Assembly: GCA_949284985.1 (NCBI GenBank) | Contig: CASDWY010000004.1 | Coordinates: 51,344-115,343 of the forward strand | DNA: 64,000 bases | DNA from: an uncultured bacterium | Lineage (GTDB): Bacteria > Cyanobacteriota > Vampirovibrionia > Gastranaerophilales > Gastranaerophilaceae | Reading direction: 5' to 3' | Shown here: one piece after another, positions 26,901 to 35,124 of the stretch | How positions within the stretch are numbered: position 1 is the stretch's first letter | Layout of the letters: every line of letters begins with the position of its first letter | Program-made: the position numbers and the translations under genes | Notes under the pieces: generated by a model | What the model saw: the letters and a program-made list of their open reading frames with translations, nothing else | Database searches by the model: none | What the model was told of the DNA's origin: nothing

Positions 26901-27682
26901 CAGTTATAACTTGGAACCTCAATTGAATGATTTTTATTATGAAACTTGATGTATGCAAGTAGTTTTTCTTCGATTATTGCAGGATTTTCTTGCATTTGAA
27001 TTGATATTAGTCCTTGTAGGATAACTTCTTTGAGTAAGACTTTTTCACGAAGTCTTTGTTTAAGGTTTCCTGCAATTGGCAAGAAAACGAGGTTTGCAAA
27101 ACCAACACCGTATAGTGTTGCGACAAAAGCTGTTGCTATACCTTTTGCAAGAATATCAAGCTGTTGCATGTTACTCATAACTTGAATAAGCCCCATAACT
27201 GCACCAACAATACCAAAGGTTGGTGCATATCCGCCAAGTGCTTCAAATACTCGTGAATTAATAAGTTCTTGTTCTTCATCGTAGGCTATTTCGCTTTCAA
27301 GAATATCGTGAATGAGTTGCGGATTGTTTATATCAATACAAAGTTGTACTCCTCGATTGAGAAAAGGATCTTGTATTTCGTCTACAATTGATTCTAGGGC
27401 AAAAATACCATTTCTTCTTGCGTAGTATGCAATTTCAATTATGTCATTTATAACTTGCTCGGAATTATCGCTTTGATTAGAAAAAATTCCGCTTGCTGAT
27501 TTTATAGCGTTAAATACTACATTTGGACCAAAATTTACTATTGATGCACAAAATGTTCCGCCAAAGACAATTAAAAAAGCTATGGGTTGAAGAATTATTC
27601 CTATTGAACCTGCTTCAATTTTTTGTATTGCTAAAATAAGCGCAATTCCTGTTATAAGTGCGATACTGGCTGATTTGTTCAC
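26900..27682 (-). CDS. motA: Flagellar stator protein MotA
   Basis: A 260-residue protein with four transmembrane helices, the first two at the N-terminus ('ASIALITGIALILAI', 'LQPIAFLIVFGGTFCASIV') and the last two around 'PTFGIVGAVMGLIQVM' and 'IATAFVATLYGVGFANLVF'. The cytoplasmic loop carries 'YYARRNGIFALE', the Arg and Glu region that interacts with FliG. The start is GTG with GAGG upstream. It is the first gene of the motor operon. Confidence 0.93.
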   Translation of the reverse strand: MNKSASIALITGIALILAIQKIEAGSIGIILQPIAFLIVFGGTFCASIVNFGPNVVFNAIKSASGIFSNQSDNSEQVINDIIEIAYYARRNGIFALESIVDEIQDPFLNRGVQLCIDINNPQLIHDILESEIAYDEEQELINSRVFEALGGYAPTFGIVGAVMGLIQVMSNMQQLDILAKGIATAFVATLYGVGFANLVFLPIAGNLKQRLREKVLLKEVILQGLISIQMQENPAIIEEKLLAYIKFHNKNHSIEVPSYN

Positions 27683-27715
27683 AACAACCTCTTAATTTCT
27701 CCCTAATGATAATAT

Positions 27716-27762
27716 AATCCTACATTTGTTGATTTTTGGTATCAACTGAATGTAGGATTTTT
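27716..27762. terminator. Long hairpin between a pilin-like gene and motA
   Basis: AATCCTACATT (27716-27726) pairs perfectly with AATGTAGGATT (27749-27759), and inside it GTTGAT (27728-27733) pairs with ATCAAC (27741-27746). A TTTTT tract follows on the plus strand; on the minus strand, the direction of both flanking genes, only ATTATATTAT follows. It most likely ends the pilin-like transcript before motA, although the best T tract faces the other way. Confidence 0.6.
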
Positions 27763-27798
27763 GTTGAGTTTTTAGTTTAAGTGTATTTTATGTATTTA

Positions 27799-28584
27799 TC
27801 AATATTCGTTAGTAATGTCTTTTTTTAAGTAGTCCATATTTTTTCTTGTTAGCACCCAGTGTGTGCAACCTGCACCGTTAGTGTATACATGGGAGGGTTT
27901 AGATGCGCCGCAAGCTTTAGGATTGTAACTTAATGGCGGCATCCCATATGGAAGCAGTTGTCCGTTTTTGTATTCTGGGTTAAAAATAAAAGCAAATGAA
28001 TCTTTGCCAAAAACGTTTGGACCTTGCTTTGCCCCATCTAAGTCAACAAGTATTACATAATTTGTGTTTGTATACCCGTGGGGTGTCCAAGCATATACCC
28101 AATTATGTATAAATGATATTAAACTTTGATCCTCAAGTGCAAGTCCCCTCATTCCATGTGGAAAACTTGTAACAATTGCTGTTTCAACAGTGCCTCCTTT
28201 TAAATCTTTCCAGTTGCAGTAACTTTTATTTCCTTCCATGCATCTTTCTTTATAATCTTTTTGAGCCCAAGACATCTGATCTTTAGTATTATACAGGTAT
28301 TTTTTCATTCCTGTAACAACTTTATTTGCAGGGTTACTATCTTTATAATCATCCGGCCAATCATCAGGGTTAATTCCGTATTCTCTTTGAGCGGATGCTA
28401 GTGCTTGACTTAGGGTACTGTACATTTTGTTTAGTTGAGAGATTGTTTTTTTTTCGTTATATTTGTTTAAGAGTGTTGGGATAGTCAATGCAGCAATAAC
28501 CCCAATAATGGTTAAAGTAATTAATATTTCAGCTAAAGTAAAAGCTGTTTTAGTGCTGCTCGTGATATAATTGTCAAACTTCAT
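27799..28584 (-). CDS. Pilin-like protein with type IV prepilin leader (paralogue 2)
   Basis: A 261-residue protein with a 14-residue leader ending 'SSTKTA' before 'FTLAEILITLTIIGVIAAL', the prepilin helix with Glu at +5 and Ala instead of Gly at -1. The globular domain contains 'DLDGAKQGPNVFGKDSFAF' and ends with 'GCTHWVLTRKNMDYLKK', like the protein at 18638. Cys residues occur in 'ERCMEGNKSYCNW' and near the C-terminus, so disulfides are likely. Probably processed by a prepilin peptidase and assembled into a pilus or pseudopilus. The start follows TATGGAGA. Confidence 0.87.
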   Translation of the reverse strand: MKFDNYITSSTKTAFTLAEILITLTIIGVIAALTIPTLLNKYNEKKTISQLNKMYSTLSQALASAQREYGINPDDWPDDYKDSNPANKVVTGMKKYLYNTKDQMSWAQKDYKERCMEGNKSYCNWKDLKGGTVETAIVTSFPHGMRGLALEDQSLISFIHNWVYAWTPHGYTNTNYVILVDLDGAKQGPNVFGKDSFAFIFNPEYKNGQLLPYGMPPLSYNPKACGASKPSHVYTNGAGCTHWVLTRKNMDYLKKDITNEY

Positions 28585-28694
28585 ATAAAATCTCCATAAT
28601 AAATATTATTTTATTTAAGTGAAAAATGTAGAAGTAAAAATGAACTTAGTCAAAAGAATTTTAGATAAAAAATTTACATATTTTAGACCTTGGA

Positions 28695-29504
28695 TTAATA
28701 ATTCATCGCATCTTCTTCTAACACCCGTCCTGTGCAAGTGCCTAGCTCATACCAATCAGTGCCAGTATCTTTGTTGACTTTTTCCGTAGTGCAGTTATTA
28801 TTAGTTTTCCAGTAAAAATCATCCCAATGTAAGTCGGCATATAATCTTGACCCGAAAGGAACCACGGTGTCTATATCAGTTCTGTAGCCTTCCAAGGTCG
28901 TTATATAAAATGTAAAGCGGTCTCTCCCAAATTTATTAGGTCCATTAAATCCATTTATGTCTACTGCTGTATTATAACTATCAAAAACTTGCATATATAT
29001 TGTTCCGTCTTGTGTAATAAAAGAGGGGAGGTTAGAGTTAAAAGAGTATCTTATTTTTTCACATGTTTCATCAGTTGAGTCCTCGTAACACAATTTATTA
29101 ATTTTAAACTGCTTGGAAAGAACATACATCTTTTTGTTGGTAGGCTTGCCATTAAACTCCTGCCCCTCAATGTTTGTAGCTTTATTCCATTCTTCATTCC
29201 ACCCAACACAGTCAAAATCCCCAGCAGGACAACCTTGAGTAATAGGAATCATTTTAACAGCATTTTGAAGTTGAGAGTAGGCTTTTTTAAGCCCGACAAC
29301 GTAGGTATGTTTTTGGTAGCTAGAGATTAAATTAGGAATGGTTAAAGCAGCAATAACGCCAATAATAGTTAGAGTAATCAAAGTTTCAGCTAAAGTAAAA
29401 GCGGCTTTTTCTAGATAAAACTTATCAAAAATAGATTTTTTAGTATTAATTCTAACTGTATAAGCTATTTTAGTGTTACTCGTAATATAACTGTCAAACT
29501 TCAT
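28695..29504 (-). CDS. Pilin-like protein with long leader (paralogue 3)
   Basis: A 269-residue protein whose hydrophobic pilin helix 'FTLAETLITLTIIGVIAAL' begins only at residue 36. The leader starts 'MKFDSYITSNTKIAYT', matching the short leader and cleavage region of paralogue 2, then has about 20 extra residues before a second site, 'EKAA'. The globular part has 'DINGFNGPNKFGRDRFTFYI' and ends 'CTGRVLEEDAMNY', almost the same as the protein at 63129, while the middle differs. It is preceded by TATGGAGGT. It lies 110 bases upstream of paralogue 2. Confidence 0.87.
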   Translation of the reverse strand: MKFDSYITSNTKIAYTVRINTKKSIFDKFYLEKAAFTLAETLITLTIIGVIAALTIPNLISSYQKHTYVVGLKKAYSQLQNAVKMIPITQGCPAGDFDCVGWNEEWNKATNIEGQEFNGKPTNKKMYVLSKQFKINKLCYEDSTDETCEKIRYSFNSNLPSFITQDGTIYMQVFDSYNTAVDINGFNGPNKFGRDRFTFYITTLEGYRTDIDTVVPFGSRLYADLHWDDFYWKTNNNCTTEKVNKDTGTDWYELGTCTGRVLEEDAMNY

Positions 29505-29560
29505 ATGAAACCTCCATATTCAAACAATATTTAACTATACAAGTGAACAAAAGTCCACAT

Positions 29561-29588
29561 AAAAAATCAAGCCTCATTATGTGGCTTG
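29561..29588 (-). terminator. Minus-strand terminator upstream of paralogue 3
   Basis: CAAGCCTCAT and ATGTGGCTTG (29568-29588) form a ten-position stem with one mismatch and a one-base centre, so the real loop is slightly larger; read on the minus strand it is followed by ATTTTTT. It could end transcripts coming from 29822 or from the short frame at 29710. The last bases of the window, upstream of the pilin-like gene at 63129, begin with the same sequence, so the element is part of the duplicated block. Confidence 0.6.
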
Positions 29589-29620
29589 AAAAACAACTTG
29601 CTAAATCCTTAAAACCCTTG

Positions 29621-29710
29621 CTACGACTTAGTATCGGGGGGGGGGGGGCAAGTTAAATGTACAACAGGAGTGTGTTTTAACTCATTAATCGTATTAAAAT
29701 TAAGGTGCAT
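29621..29710 (-). CDS. Possible short ORF containing the C13 tract
   Basis: Reading down from ATG at 29710 there is a 29-codon frame preceded by AGGAGAG at five bases, a good ribosome site. The homopolymer is read as four Pro codons and the frame stops soon after, at TAG 29621. Loss of one C would instead open a frame that runs to a stop just inside the pilin-like gene start. It may be a phase-variable leader ORF or chance; no similarity is recognised. Confidence 0.2.
   Translation of the reverse strand: MHLNFNTINELKHTPVVHLTCPPPPDTKS
29636..29648 (+). repeat. Homopolymer tract of 13 G
   Basis: Thirteen consecutive G in very AT-rich intergenic DNA (29505-29821), 132 bases upstream of the pilin-like gene at 29504. 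The 317-base stretch otherwise holds the terminator at 29561-29588, the short ORF above and an inverted repeat ACAGGAG (29664-29670) / CTCCTGT (29718-29724). Such tracts slip during replication and often switch surface genes on and off, but they are also common sites of sequencing error. Confidence 0.85.
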
Positions 29711-29821
29711 CAAAACTCTCCTGTTTAAGTATTACTTTTTTATTTTACAAAGCTTTTGTGAAAAAATCAATAATAGTTTTGTAATAATTTTGTAGTTATT
29801 TGATGGGGTGGAGAAAGTACT

Positions 29822-30127
29822 TTAACCTTGTGTTTTAAAGGGATTATTTGTATCTTTAGTTTTTTGGACTTTTTGAACGATTTTTTTTGTTTTTTCAACA
29901 ATTTTGTCTAAAATATTTTCTTTGTAGTTAATGTCGTTGTTTTCATTTTCTTCTGAGGACTCAAAGGAGTCTTTTTCATCTACTTCTGAAAAAATATCAA
30001 GAGTTTCTTCTTTCTTTTTTTTGCCACGTTTATAGTATCCGGTATTGCCTCCGCCACCATTATTTTTCATGGCTTGGGATTCTTGAATTATTGGTTTAAA
30101 ACTTGGACCATTAAAACTAAAAGACAT
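29822..30127 (-). CDS. Small charged hypothetical protein, 101 residues
   Basis: A 101-residue, strongly hydrophilic protein: an N-terminal segment 'MSFSFNGPSFKPIIQESQAM', a GGGG stretch, a basic KRGKKKKEE patch, an acidic middle and a Lys-rich helical C-terminus. It has no signal peptide or membrane segment and looks largely disordered. Start ATG follows AAAGGAG at a normal distance. Family unknown; composition suggests a lineage-specific protein that may bind nucleic acid or another protein (inference). Confidence 0.65.
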   Translation of the reverse strand: MSFSFNGPSFKPIIQESQAMKNNGGGGNTGYYKRGKKKKEETLDIFSEVDEKDSFESSEENENNDINYKENILDKIVEKTKKIVQKVQKTKDTNNPFKTQG

Positions 30128-30159
30128 AGATGCTCCTTTTGTATATTATACTTACTACT

Positions 30160-30165
30160 ATTATA
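30160..30165 (-). promoter_or_regulatory. Likely -10 box for the gene at 29822
   Basis: On the minus strand TATAAT lies 33 bases before the ATG at 30127, giving a leader of about 25 bases that contains AAAGGAG. A second TATAAT at 30145-30150 would leave too short a leader. No clear -35 is seen. Confidence 0.4.
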
Positions 30166-30335
30166 GCATATTTTTTTTTGTTATTTAATACATTATTTTG
30201 TTGATTATTTTTACAAATACTGTAACAAAATTTTTAAAAGTTTAACATATTATTTACTTGGAAAGTTGTTTGCTACATACTTGTTTTAAAGTTAAGATTT
30301 ACTAGTGAATGAGATTGAACAGCAGGAATTTTGTA

Positions 30336-30557
30336 ATGGGGAAAGCTAAAAAGCGAGTTTTCAATAAGTGTAAATATTTATATCAGATGTCTCTAAGGCG
30401 TGAGGATGCTATATTTGGTGTTGTTAGGAATTTAAAATATAATAAATTTGATACGCAAACTAGAGATTTGATTACGATGTTTGGTTTGTCGGCAGAGGAA
30501 TTATCAGAGGCCGGAGCTAGTTATGAAGAGTTAAAAATTTTGCGTGGGGTTCTTTGA
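30336..30557 (+). CDS. Small hypothetical protein, 73 residues
   Basis: A 73-residue protein from ATG 30336, chosen because CAGGAA lies seven bases upstream; an in-frame ATG at 30309 has no ribosome site. The N-terminus is basic ('MGKAKKRVFNKCKYLYQMSL') and the C-terminal half helical ('LITMFGLSAEELSEAGASYE'). The shape suggests a small DNA- or protein-binding helical domain, but no family is recognised. It ends just ahead of the TPR protein and is probably co-transcribed with it. Confidence 0.6.
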   Translation: MGKAKKRVFNKCKYLYQMSLRREDAIFGVVRNLKYNKFDTQTRDLITMFGLSAEELSEAGASYEELKILRGVL

Positions 30558-30573
30558 TAACCTGGAGAATAAA

Positions 30574-31161
30574 TTGAAACTGGTTTGTAAAAAAAATATT
30601 ATTTTATTATTGCTTGTTTGCTTGTTTATTTTAAATGTTTGCACGATTGCTTATGCTGATTCTACAAAAGAGCTTGTTGATGGTAATAGATACTATCAAA
30701 ATTACTTAATAACAAAAGATAAAACTTTTTTAGATAAAGCTTATTTACATTACTACAAGGCATCTGAGCTTGAACCTTCTGCGTCAAGTTATTTAGGTAT
30801 GGGAATGGTTTTTTTGGAAAAAAAAATGTATGCAAGAGCAAAAAACTATTTGTATAAAGCATATAGTGTTGATGAAAATGATGCTACTATTAATTACTAT
30901 TTAGCAAAATTTTCTTACCAAAACCAAGACTATATAAAGGCATTGGAATTTTATAATCGAGCTTATTTTAATGGGCTTTCAGGTAATTATGATGTTAATT
31001 ATAGTATTGCAGTAATATATGAAAAAGTAGGTGATTTTTCTGCTGCAAAAAAATACTATAAAGCGGCTCTTCGTTTAAATCCAAACTCTGTTGAGGTTAA
31101 AGAGCGAATGGCTGCATTAGAATTACTTGAGACAAATAAGAAAAAATATTTTGAAAATTAG
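30574..31161 (+). CDS. Exported TPR-repeat protein
   Basis: About 195 residues. From the TTG at 30574, with GGAG six bases upstream, it starts with a clear signal peptide (MKLVCKKNIILLLLVCLFIL, cleavage near 'AYA'). A GTG at 30544 in the same frame would add ten residues before the signal and overlap the previous gene. The mature protein holds about three tetratricopeptide repeats ('SASSYLGMGMVFLEKKMYAR', 'ATINYYLAKFSYQNQDYIKA', 'DVNYSIAVIYEKVGDFSAAK'), a protein-protein interaction scaffold in the periplasm. Partner unknown. Its stop overlaps that of the convergent gene by four bases. Confidence 0.8.
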   Translation: MKLVCKKNIILLLLVCLFILNVCTIAYADSTKELVDGNRYYQNYLITKDKTFLDKAYLHYYKASELEPSASSYLGMGMVFLEKKMYARAKNYLYKAYSVDENDATINYYLAKFSYQNQDYIKALEFYNRAYFNGLSGNYDVNYSIAVIYEKVGDFSAAKKYYKAALRLNPNSVEVKERMAALELLETNKKKYFEN

Positions 31162-32087
31162 TTGATTTTTACACTATAAAGTTCATAGTAGTTTGACTTG
31201 CTCCCTATAAGGAATTGAAACTTTCCAAGAACTGTAAATTTTAGAGTTGATTTTGATATTATTTCATAACAGGTCTTAAATAATGATGTTGTTAATGTGC
31301 TATCGTTGTAATTAAGTTGAATTACTTTTTCAAGAAACTCAAGTTTTTCATCAATGTTAGTTTTGTCCGATATGGCATCAAAAGAAATATCATGAGTAAG
31401 TGTTATATTTGTGCTGCTGTATCTTTTTGATATGTCTTTAATTGCAGATGTTATTTTGTGAATGCATTCTGGGGTTTTTTCAATTAAACCTATTATGTAA
31501 AAACCATCTTGACCATATTTTGCTTTGCTTATTATATAATTTTCATTTATTGTTTTAAATAATTCTGTCATAAGACTTAATTTTAGCCCTCTAATATCGT
31601 CCTCATCCATTGAATCATTAACAAGGTAGCTTTTTATTTGTTGAACATTAAAATCAACAAGAGCTATAAATTTATTATATTTTTTCATTTCTTTTATATA
31701 TTCTAATTCAATTTGCTTTTGAGCTCTTATGTCATCAGCTTGTTGCTTTTTTTGTAAATTTATAAGCTCTTTTTGTTCTAAAGTTTCTATGTGATATCTA
31801 ATATTGTCTACAATAATTGCTAGGACAATAAATATTACTGCAGTAACGATTGCTGTTAAATCTACTTGCGTAGTAGAAAAAGTTTTTTGTACGTAAAAAA
31901 TTTTAATGATAGCAAAAACTGGTTCAAATAAGAAAGCTAATGGCTTTAAAATATCCGGGTTAGCAAGATTGAAAAACCAATAAAGCACGCATAAAAATGC
32001 ATACAAAAAGCATGTAACTTTTGCAATATGGCAGAAGTCTAAAATTTTTTTATATTTGGTGATTAATTTAGCTTTTTCTTTATTCAT
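31158..32087 (-). CDS. Unrecognised membrane protein with cytoplasmic C-terminal domain
   Basis: A 309-residue protein with two or three hydrophobic segments (about residues 24-42, 46-66 and 78-97), then a long charged coiled coil (to about 140) and a globular C-terminal domain. The C-terminal part has 'FIALVDFNVQQIKSYL', 'GQDGFYIIGLIEKTPE' and a final 'LGKFQFLIGSKSNYYELYSV', a layout that vaguely recalls class III nucleotidyl cyclase domains, whose ends often read 'G-x-F-x-L...YELY-V'. The catalytic Asp and Arg residues of active cyclases are not clear, so this is only a lead. It follows panC by two bases and probably belongs to the yvcK-panB-panC transcript. Confidence 0.65.
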   Translation of the reverse strand: MNKEKAKLITKYKKILDFCHIAKVTCFLYAFLCVLYWFFNLANPDILKPLAFLFEPVFAIIKIFYVQKTFSTTQVDLTAIVTAVIFIVLAIIVDNIRYHIETLEQKELINLQKKQQADDIRAQKQIELEYIKEMKKYNKFIALVDFNVQQIKSYLVNDSMDEDDIRGLKLSLMTELFKTINENYIISKAKYGQDGFYIIGLIEKTPECIHKITSAIKDISKRYSSTNITLTHDISFDAISDKTNIDEKLEFLEKVIQLNYNDSTLTTSLFKTCYEIISKSTLKFTVLGKFQFLIGSKSNYYELYSVKIN

Positions 32088-32089
32088 AA

Positions 32090-32941
32090 TTAGGTAATAA
32101 TATTATCAATTAATCTTGTTGACCCAACTTTTGCACAAATTGCAACAAGTGTATGTTGTTTTATTATATCAGTTTTTTTAAATGTTTCATAGTCTATGAA
32201 GTTGAGATATTCAAGTTCTAAGTCCTTATCTAATACAGTAATTGCAGTATCAAATAGTGTTTGTGCATCTGTAATGCCTTGTTCGTAATATTTTTGAATA
32301 GTAAACAGTGCTTTTGAAATTGAAAGTGCTTTTTGTTTTTCTTCTTGTGTTAAGTACTGGTTTCTTGAACTTATTGCTAAACCGTTTGATTCTCTTATTA
32401 TAGGGCATGGAATAATTTTTATGGGAAAATTAAGGTCTTTTACCATTTTTTTAATAATGTATAGTTGTTGTGCGTCTTTTTGCCCAAAAAAGGCATAATC
32501 CGGTTGGGCAATATTAAATAGTTTAGTAACAACAGTTGCAACACCGTCAAAATGACCTATTCTTGTTTTTCCGCAAAGCTGATTAACAAGATCGTATGGT
32601 GGGCAGACAAGAGTCATAAAATCTTTGTTGTAGTTTTTTCCGTACATTTCTTCTGAGCTTGGCGCAAAAACTATATCTGCATTATTTTCTTCCGCAAGTT
32701 GTATGTCTTTGTCAAGAGTTCTGGGATATTTTGAAAAGTCCTCATTTGCTCCAAATTGTGTCGGATTTACAAAAACACTTACAACTGTTTTATCACAGGT
32801 TTCTGCAGACTTTTTAATAAGACTGGCATGTCCTTTATGTAGTGCTCCCATTGTTGGAACAAGTCCAATTACAAAACCTGAGTTTTTCCAAGTTTTAATT
32901 TGTGTTTGGAGTTCATTTATTGTGTGAATTGTTGTAGTCAT
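32090..32941 (-). CDS. panC: Pantothenate synthetase
   Basis: A 283-residue ligase that joins pantoate and beta-alanine using ATP. It has 'LVPTMGALHKGHASLI' with the HIGH-like motif, 'SVFVNPTQFGANEDFSKYPR', 'YAFFGQKDAQQL' and 'GLAISSRNQYLTQEEK'. Length is that of the family. Its start overlaps the end of panB by 29 bases, so the two are coupled. Confidence 0.95.
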   Translation of the reverse strand: MTTTIHTINELQTQIKTWKNSGFVIGLVPTMGALHKGHASLIKKSAETCDKTVVSVFVNPTQFGANEDFSKYPRTLDKDIQLAEENNADIVFAPSSEEMYGKNYNKDFMTLVCPPYDLVNQLCGKTRIGHFDGVATVVTKLFNIAQPDYAFFGQKDAQQLYIIKKMVKDLNFPIKIIPCPIIRESNGLAISSRNQYLTQEEKQKALSISKALFTIQKYYEQGITDAQTLFDTAITVLDKDLELEYLNFIDYETFKKTDIIKQHTLVAICAKVGSTRLIDNIIT

Positions 32942-33770
32942 TTAATTTAGTTTTCTCCTCATTATTTAGGTTAAATATTTCATTTTCACTTGGAAAATTA
33001 TTTTCTTCAACGTCCGCAATGTATTTTTCTATTGCTGTTTTAGTAATAGTATTTAGATCAGCATATTTGCGTGCAAATTTTGGAGTAAAATCTGAATATT
33101 TCCCAAGAATATCGTCAAGAACCAAAACTTGACCGGAAGTTTTATTTCCTGCCCCAATACCAATTGTTGGGATATTGATGTTTTGAGTTATGAATTCAGC
33201 CGCTTCACTTGGAACCATTTCTAAAACAAGCATAAAAGCTCCTGCTTGTTCTAACTTTTTAGCTTGTTCAAGCATTTTTAGCGTTTTATCTATGTTTTTG
33301 CCTTGAATTTTGTATCCCCCAAGGGTATGAATAAATTGAGGTGTAAACCCTAAATGAGCAACTGTGGGAATGCCAATGTTGGTAAGATGTTGAATAACAG
33401 AAAGAATATAATTGTTTTCACCTTCAATTTTAACTGCTTTAGCACCGGCTTTAATTAATTTCCCTGCATTTTTTGCGGCTTTTTCTATGCTTGTATGATA
33501 GCTCATAAAAGGCATATCGGCTATTATGAATGCCCTTTTTGCCCCTCTTGATACAGCTTTTGTAAAGATTTCCATTTCTTTTGTGCTTATACTATGAGTA
33601 GTTTGGTACCCAAGAGCAACCATTGCAAGGGAGTCTCCTACCAAAATACAGTCAATACCTGTTTGATCAAGAATTTTTGCTGTTGAATAATCGTAACAGG
33701 TAAGCATTGTTATGTTCTTTTTTGCTTCGTAGTATTTTAATAATGTATTTGTAGTAACTTGTTTTTCCAT
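32913..33770 (-). CDS. panB: 3-methyl-2-oxobutanoate hydroxymethyltransferase
   Basis: About 285 residues from the ATG at 33770, chosen over an open extension that would run 38 codons back into yvcK and has no family similarity. Motifs are 'MLTCYDYSTAKILDQTGID', 'VGDSLAMVALGYQTTHSI', 'KIEGENNYI', 'AHLGFTPQFIHTLGGYKIQG' and 'IGIGAGNKTSGQVLVLDDIL'. It makes ketopantoate in pantothenate synthesis. The ketopantoate reductase gene panE is not in this window. Confidence 0.94.
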   Translation of the reverse strand: MEKQVTTNTLLKYYEAKKNITMLTCYDYSTAKILDQTGIDCILVGDSLAMVALGYQTTHSISTKEMEIFTKAVSRGAKRAFIIADMPFMSYHTSIEKAAKNAGKLIKAGAKAVKIEGENNYILSVIQHLTNIGIPTVAHLGFTPQFIHTLGGYKIQGKNIDKTLKMLEQAKKLEQAGAFMLVLEMVPSEAAEFITQNINIPTIGIGAGNKTSGQVLVLDDILGKYSDFTPKFARKYADLNTITKTAIEKYIADVEENNFPSENEIFNLNNEEKTKLNDYNNSHNK

Positions 33771-33771
33771 A

Positions 33772-35103
33772 CTATTTATCAGCTTTACGTTTTGATTGTT
33801 GATTACTTTTTCTATACCAATAGTATATTGCTCTTGAAAGCCTATTTGAACTGTGACGAACAAATCCTTCTTTGTTATCTTCAATTAGTTTACGAGAGAC
33901 TATACTTACTCCAAGTTCTTTAATGGCATCTTCGTCAATTTTAACAGGGAAAGAGTTTGCCGCAATATATTTTTCTGCCAGTTTTTCCGGCAAACTGTCG
34001 TTAACAAGGATGGCTTCTACTATATTGGATGATCCTGCGTGATCTATAATTGCTTTAAGGTGTTCTGATGCAGTGTAATTGTCTGTTTCTCCAGGTTGAG
34101 TCATTATATTACATACATATATTTTGTTAGCTTTTGATTGAGAGACTTCTTTTGCAATTTCTTTTATTAAAAGATTAGGGATTACGCTTGTATAAAGGCT
34201 TCCCGGGCCCAGAATAATTAAGTCAGCAGATTTAATAGCGGCTATTGCTTCATCTAAGGGCTTGCAATTTTCTGGAATAGTAAATAAACGTTTAATTTTT
34301 CCTGGGGTTTCTGGAATATTGGATTCCCCTTTTACAATAGTTCCGTCTTCAAGTTCTGCAGCAAGGCGCATGTCATCCAAGGTTGATGGTAAAACTCGAC
34401 CTCTAATTGAGAGAACTTTGGAAGATTCTTTTACTGCGTTAACCATATCACCAGTTATGGAGCAAAGCGCAGTTAGAAAAAGATTCCCAAAACTATGACC
34501 TTCTAAGCCTTCACCTGTTTTGAAGCGGTATTGAAATAATTTAGTTACCAAATCTTCTTCATCGGCTAATGCAGCAATACAGTTCCTAATGTCACCTGGA
34601 GGTAAAACTCCCATTTCTTCGCGAAGTCTGCCCGATGAACCACCGTCATCTCCTACGGTTACTATTGCTGTAATATTATTTGTAATATGCTTTATGCCGC
34701 GAAGTAGTGTGGAAAGCCCTGTTCCGCCACCAATTGCTACAATTTTTGGACCATAGTTAAGTTTTCTTCTTCGATACAAAATATCTATAAGCGCATCTTT
34801 ATCGCGGCTTTCATGAACGTCTAAAATTGAGTAGTTTGCATTTTTCCAACCGATAAAAAATATTAATGCACCAATTATTACAAAAATCCAAGCTATGAAC
34901 TCAGATGGAACAGCTCTGGCAAAAGTTTTTATCCATTCCATAATAGATAAAACCGGTCTAAGATCAAGTAAAATCAAAGCACCAAGTCCGGCAAGCAATA
35001 CACCGCCAAAAATAGCCAAAAGCCATCTTTTTACTTGCATTCCGGGAATTAACCAAGTTGCATCTTTAGGGATTTTAACATTTTTATTAAAAATTTTGAA
35101 CAT
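33772..35103 (-). CDS. yvcK: YvcK-family UDP-sugar-binding protein with membrane anchor
   Basis: A 443-residue protein. Two hydrophobic segments near residues 28-48 and 68-86 precede the YvcK/CofD-like domain: 'IVAIGGGTGLSTLLRGIKHI', 'TVGDDGGSSGRLREEMGVLP', 'GDIRNCIAAL' and 'LIILGPGSLYTSVIPNLLI'. Homologues bind UDP-N-acetylglucosamine and affect cell-wall metabolism and growth on gluconeogenic carbon. The membrane anchor is an extra N-terminal part also seen in some other lineages. It starts the unit yvcK-panB-panC. Confidence 0.9.
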   Translation of the reverse strand: MFKIFNKNVKIPKDATWLIPGMQVKRWLLAIFGGVLLAGLGALILLDLRPVLSIMEWIKTFARAVPSEFIAWIFVIIGALIFFIGWKNANYSILDVHESRDKDALIDILYRRRKLNYGPKIVAIGGGTGLSTLLRGIKHITNNITAIVTVGDDGGSSGRLREEMGVLPPGDIRNCIAALADEEDLVTKLFQYRFKTGEGLEGHSFGNLFLTALCSITGDMVNAVKESSKVLSIRGRVLPSTLDDMRLAAELEDGTIVKGESNIPETPGKIKRLFTIPENCKPLDEAIAAIKSADLIILGPGSLYTSVIPNLLIKEIAKEVSQSKANKIYVCNIMTQPGETDNYTASEHLKAIIDHAGSSNIVEAILVNDSLPEKLAEKYIAANSFPVKIDEDAIKELGVSIVSRKLIEDNKEGFVRHSSNRLSRAIYYWYRKSNQQSKRKADK

Positions 35104-35124
35104 ACTAACTCCACTGTTTATAAT

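Noticed and set aside
29616..29629. Minus-strand AAGTCGTAGCAAGG looks like the 3' end of 16S rRNA (AAGTCGTAACAAGG).
   Set aside because: The match is 14 bases with one difference and is not supported by flanking rRNA sequence on either side, so it is most likely chance.
33771..33884. N-terminal extension of panB by 38 codons.
   Set aside because: It overlaps yvcK coding sequence in another frame and has no similarity to PanB; the ATG at 33770 gives a normal-length protein.
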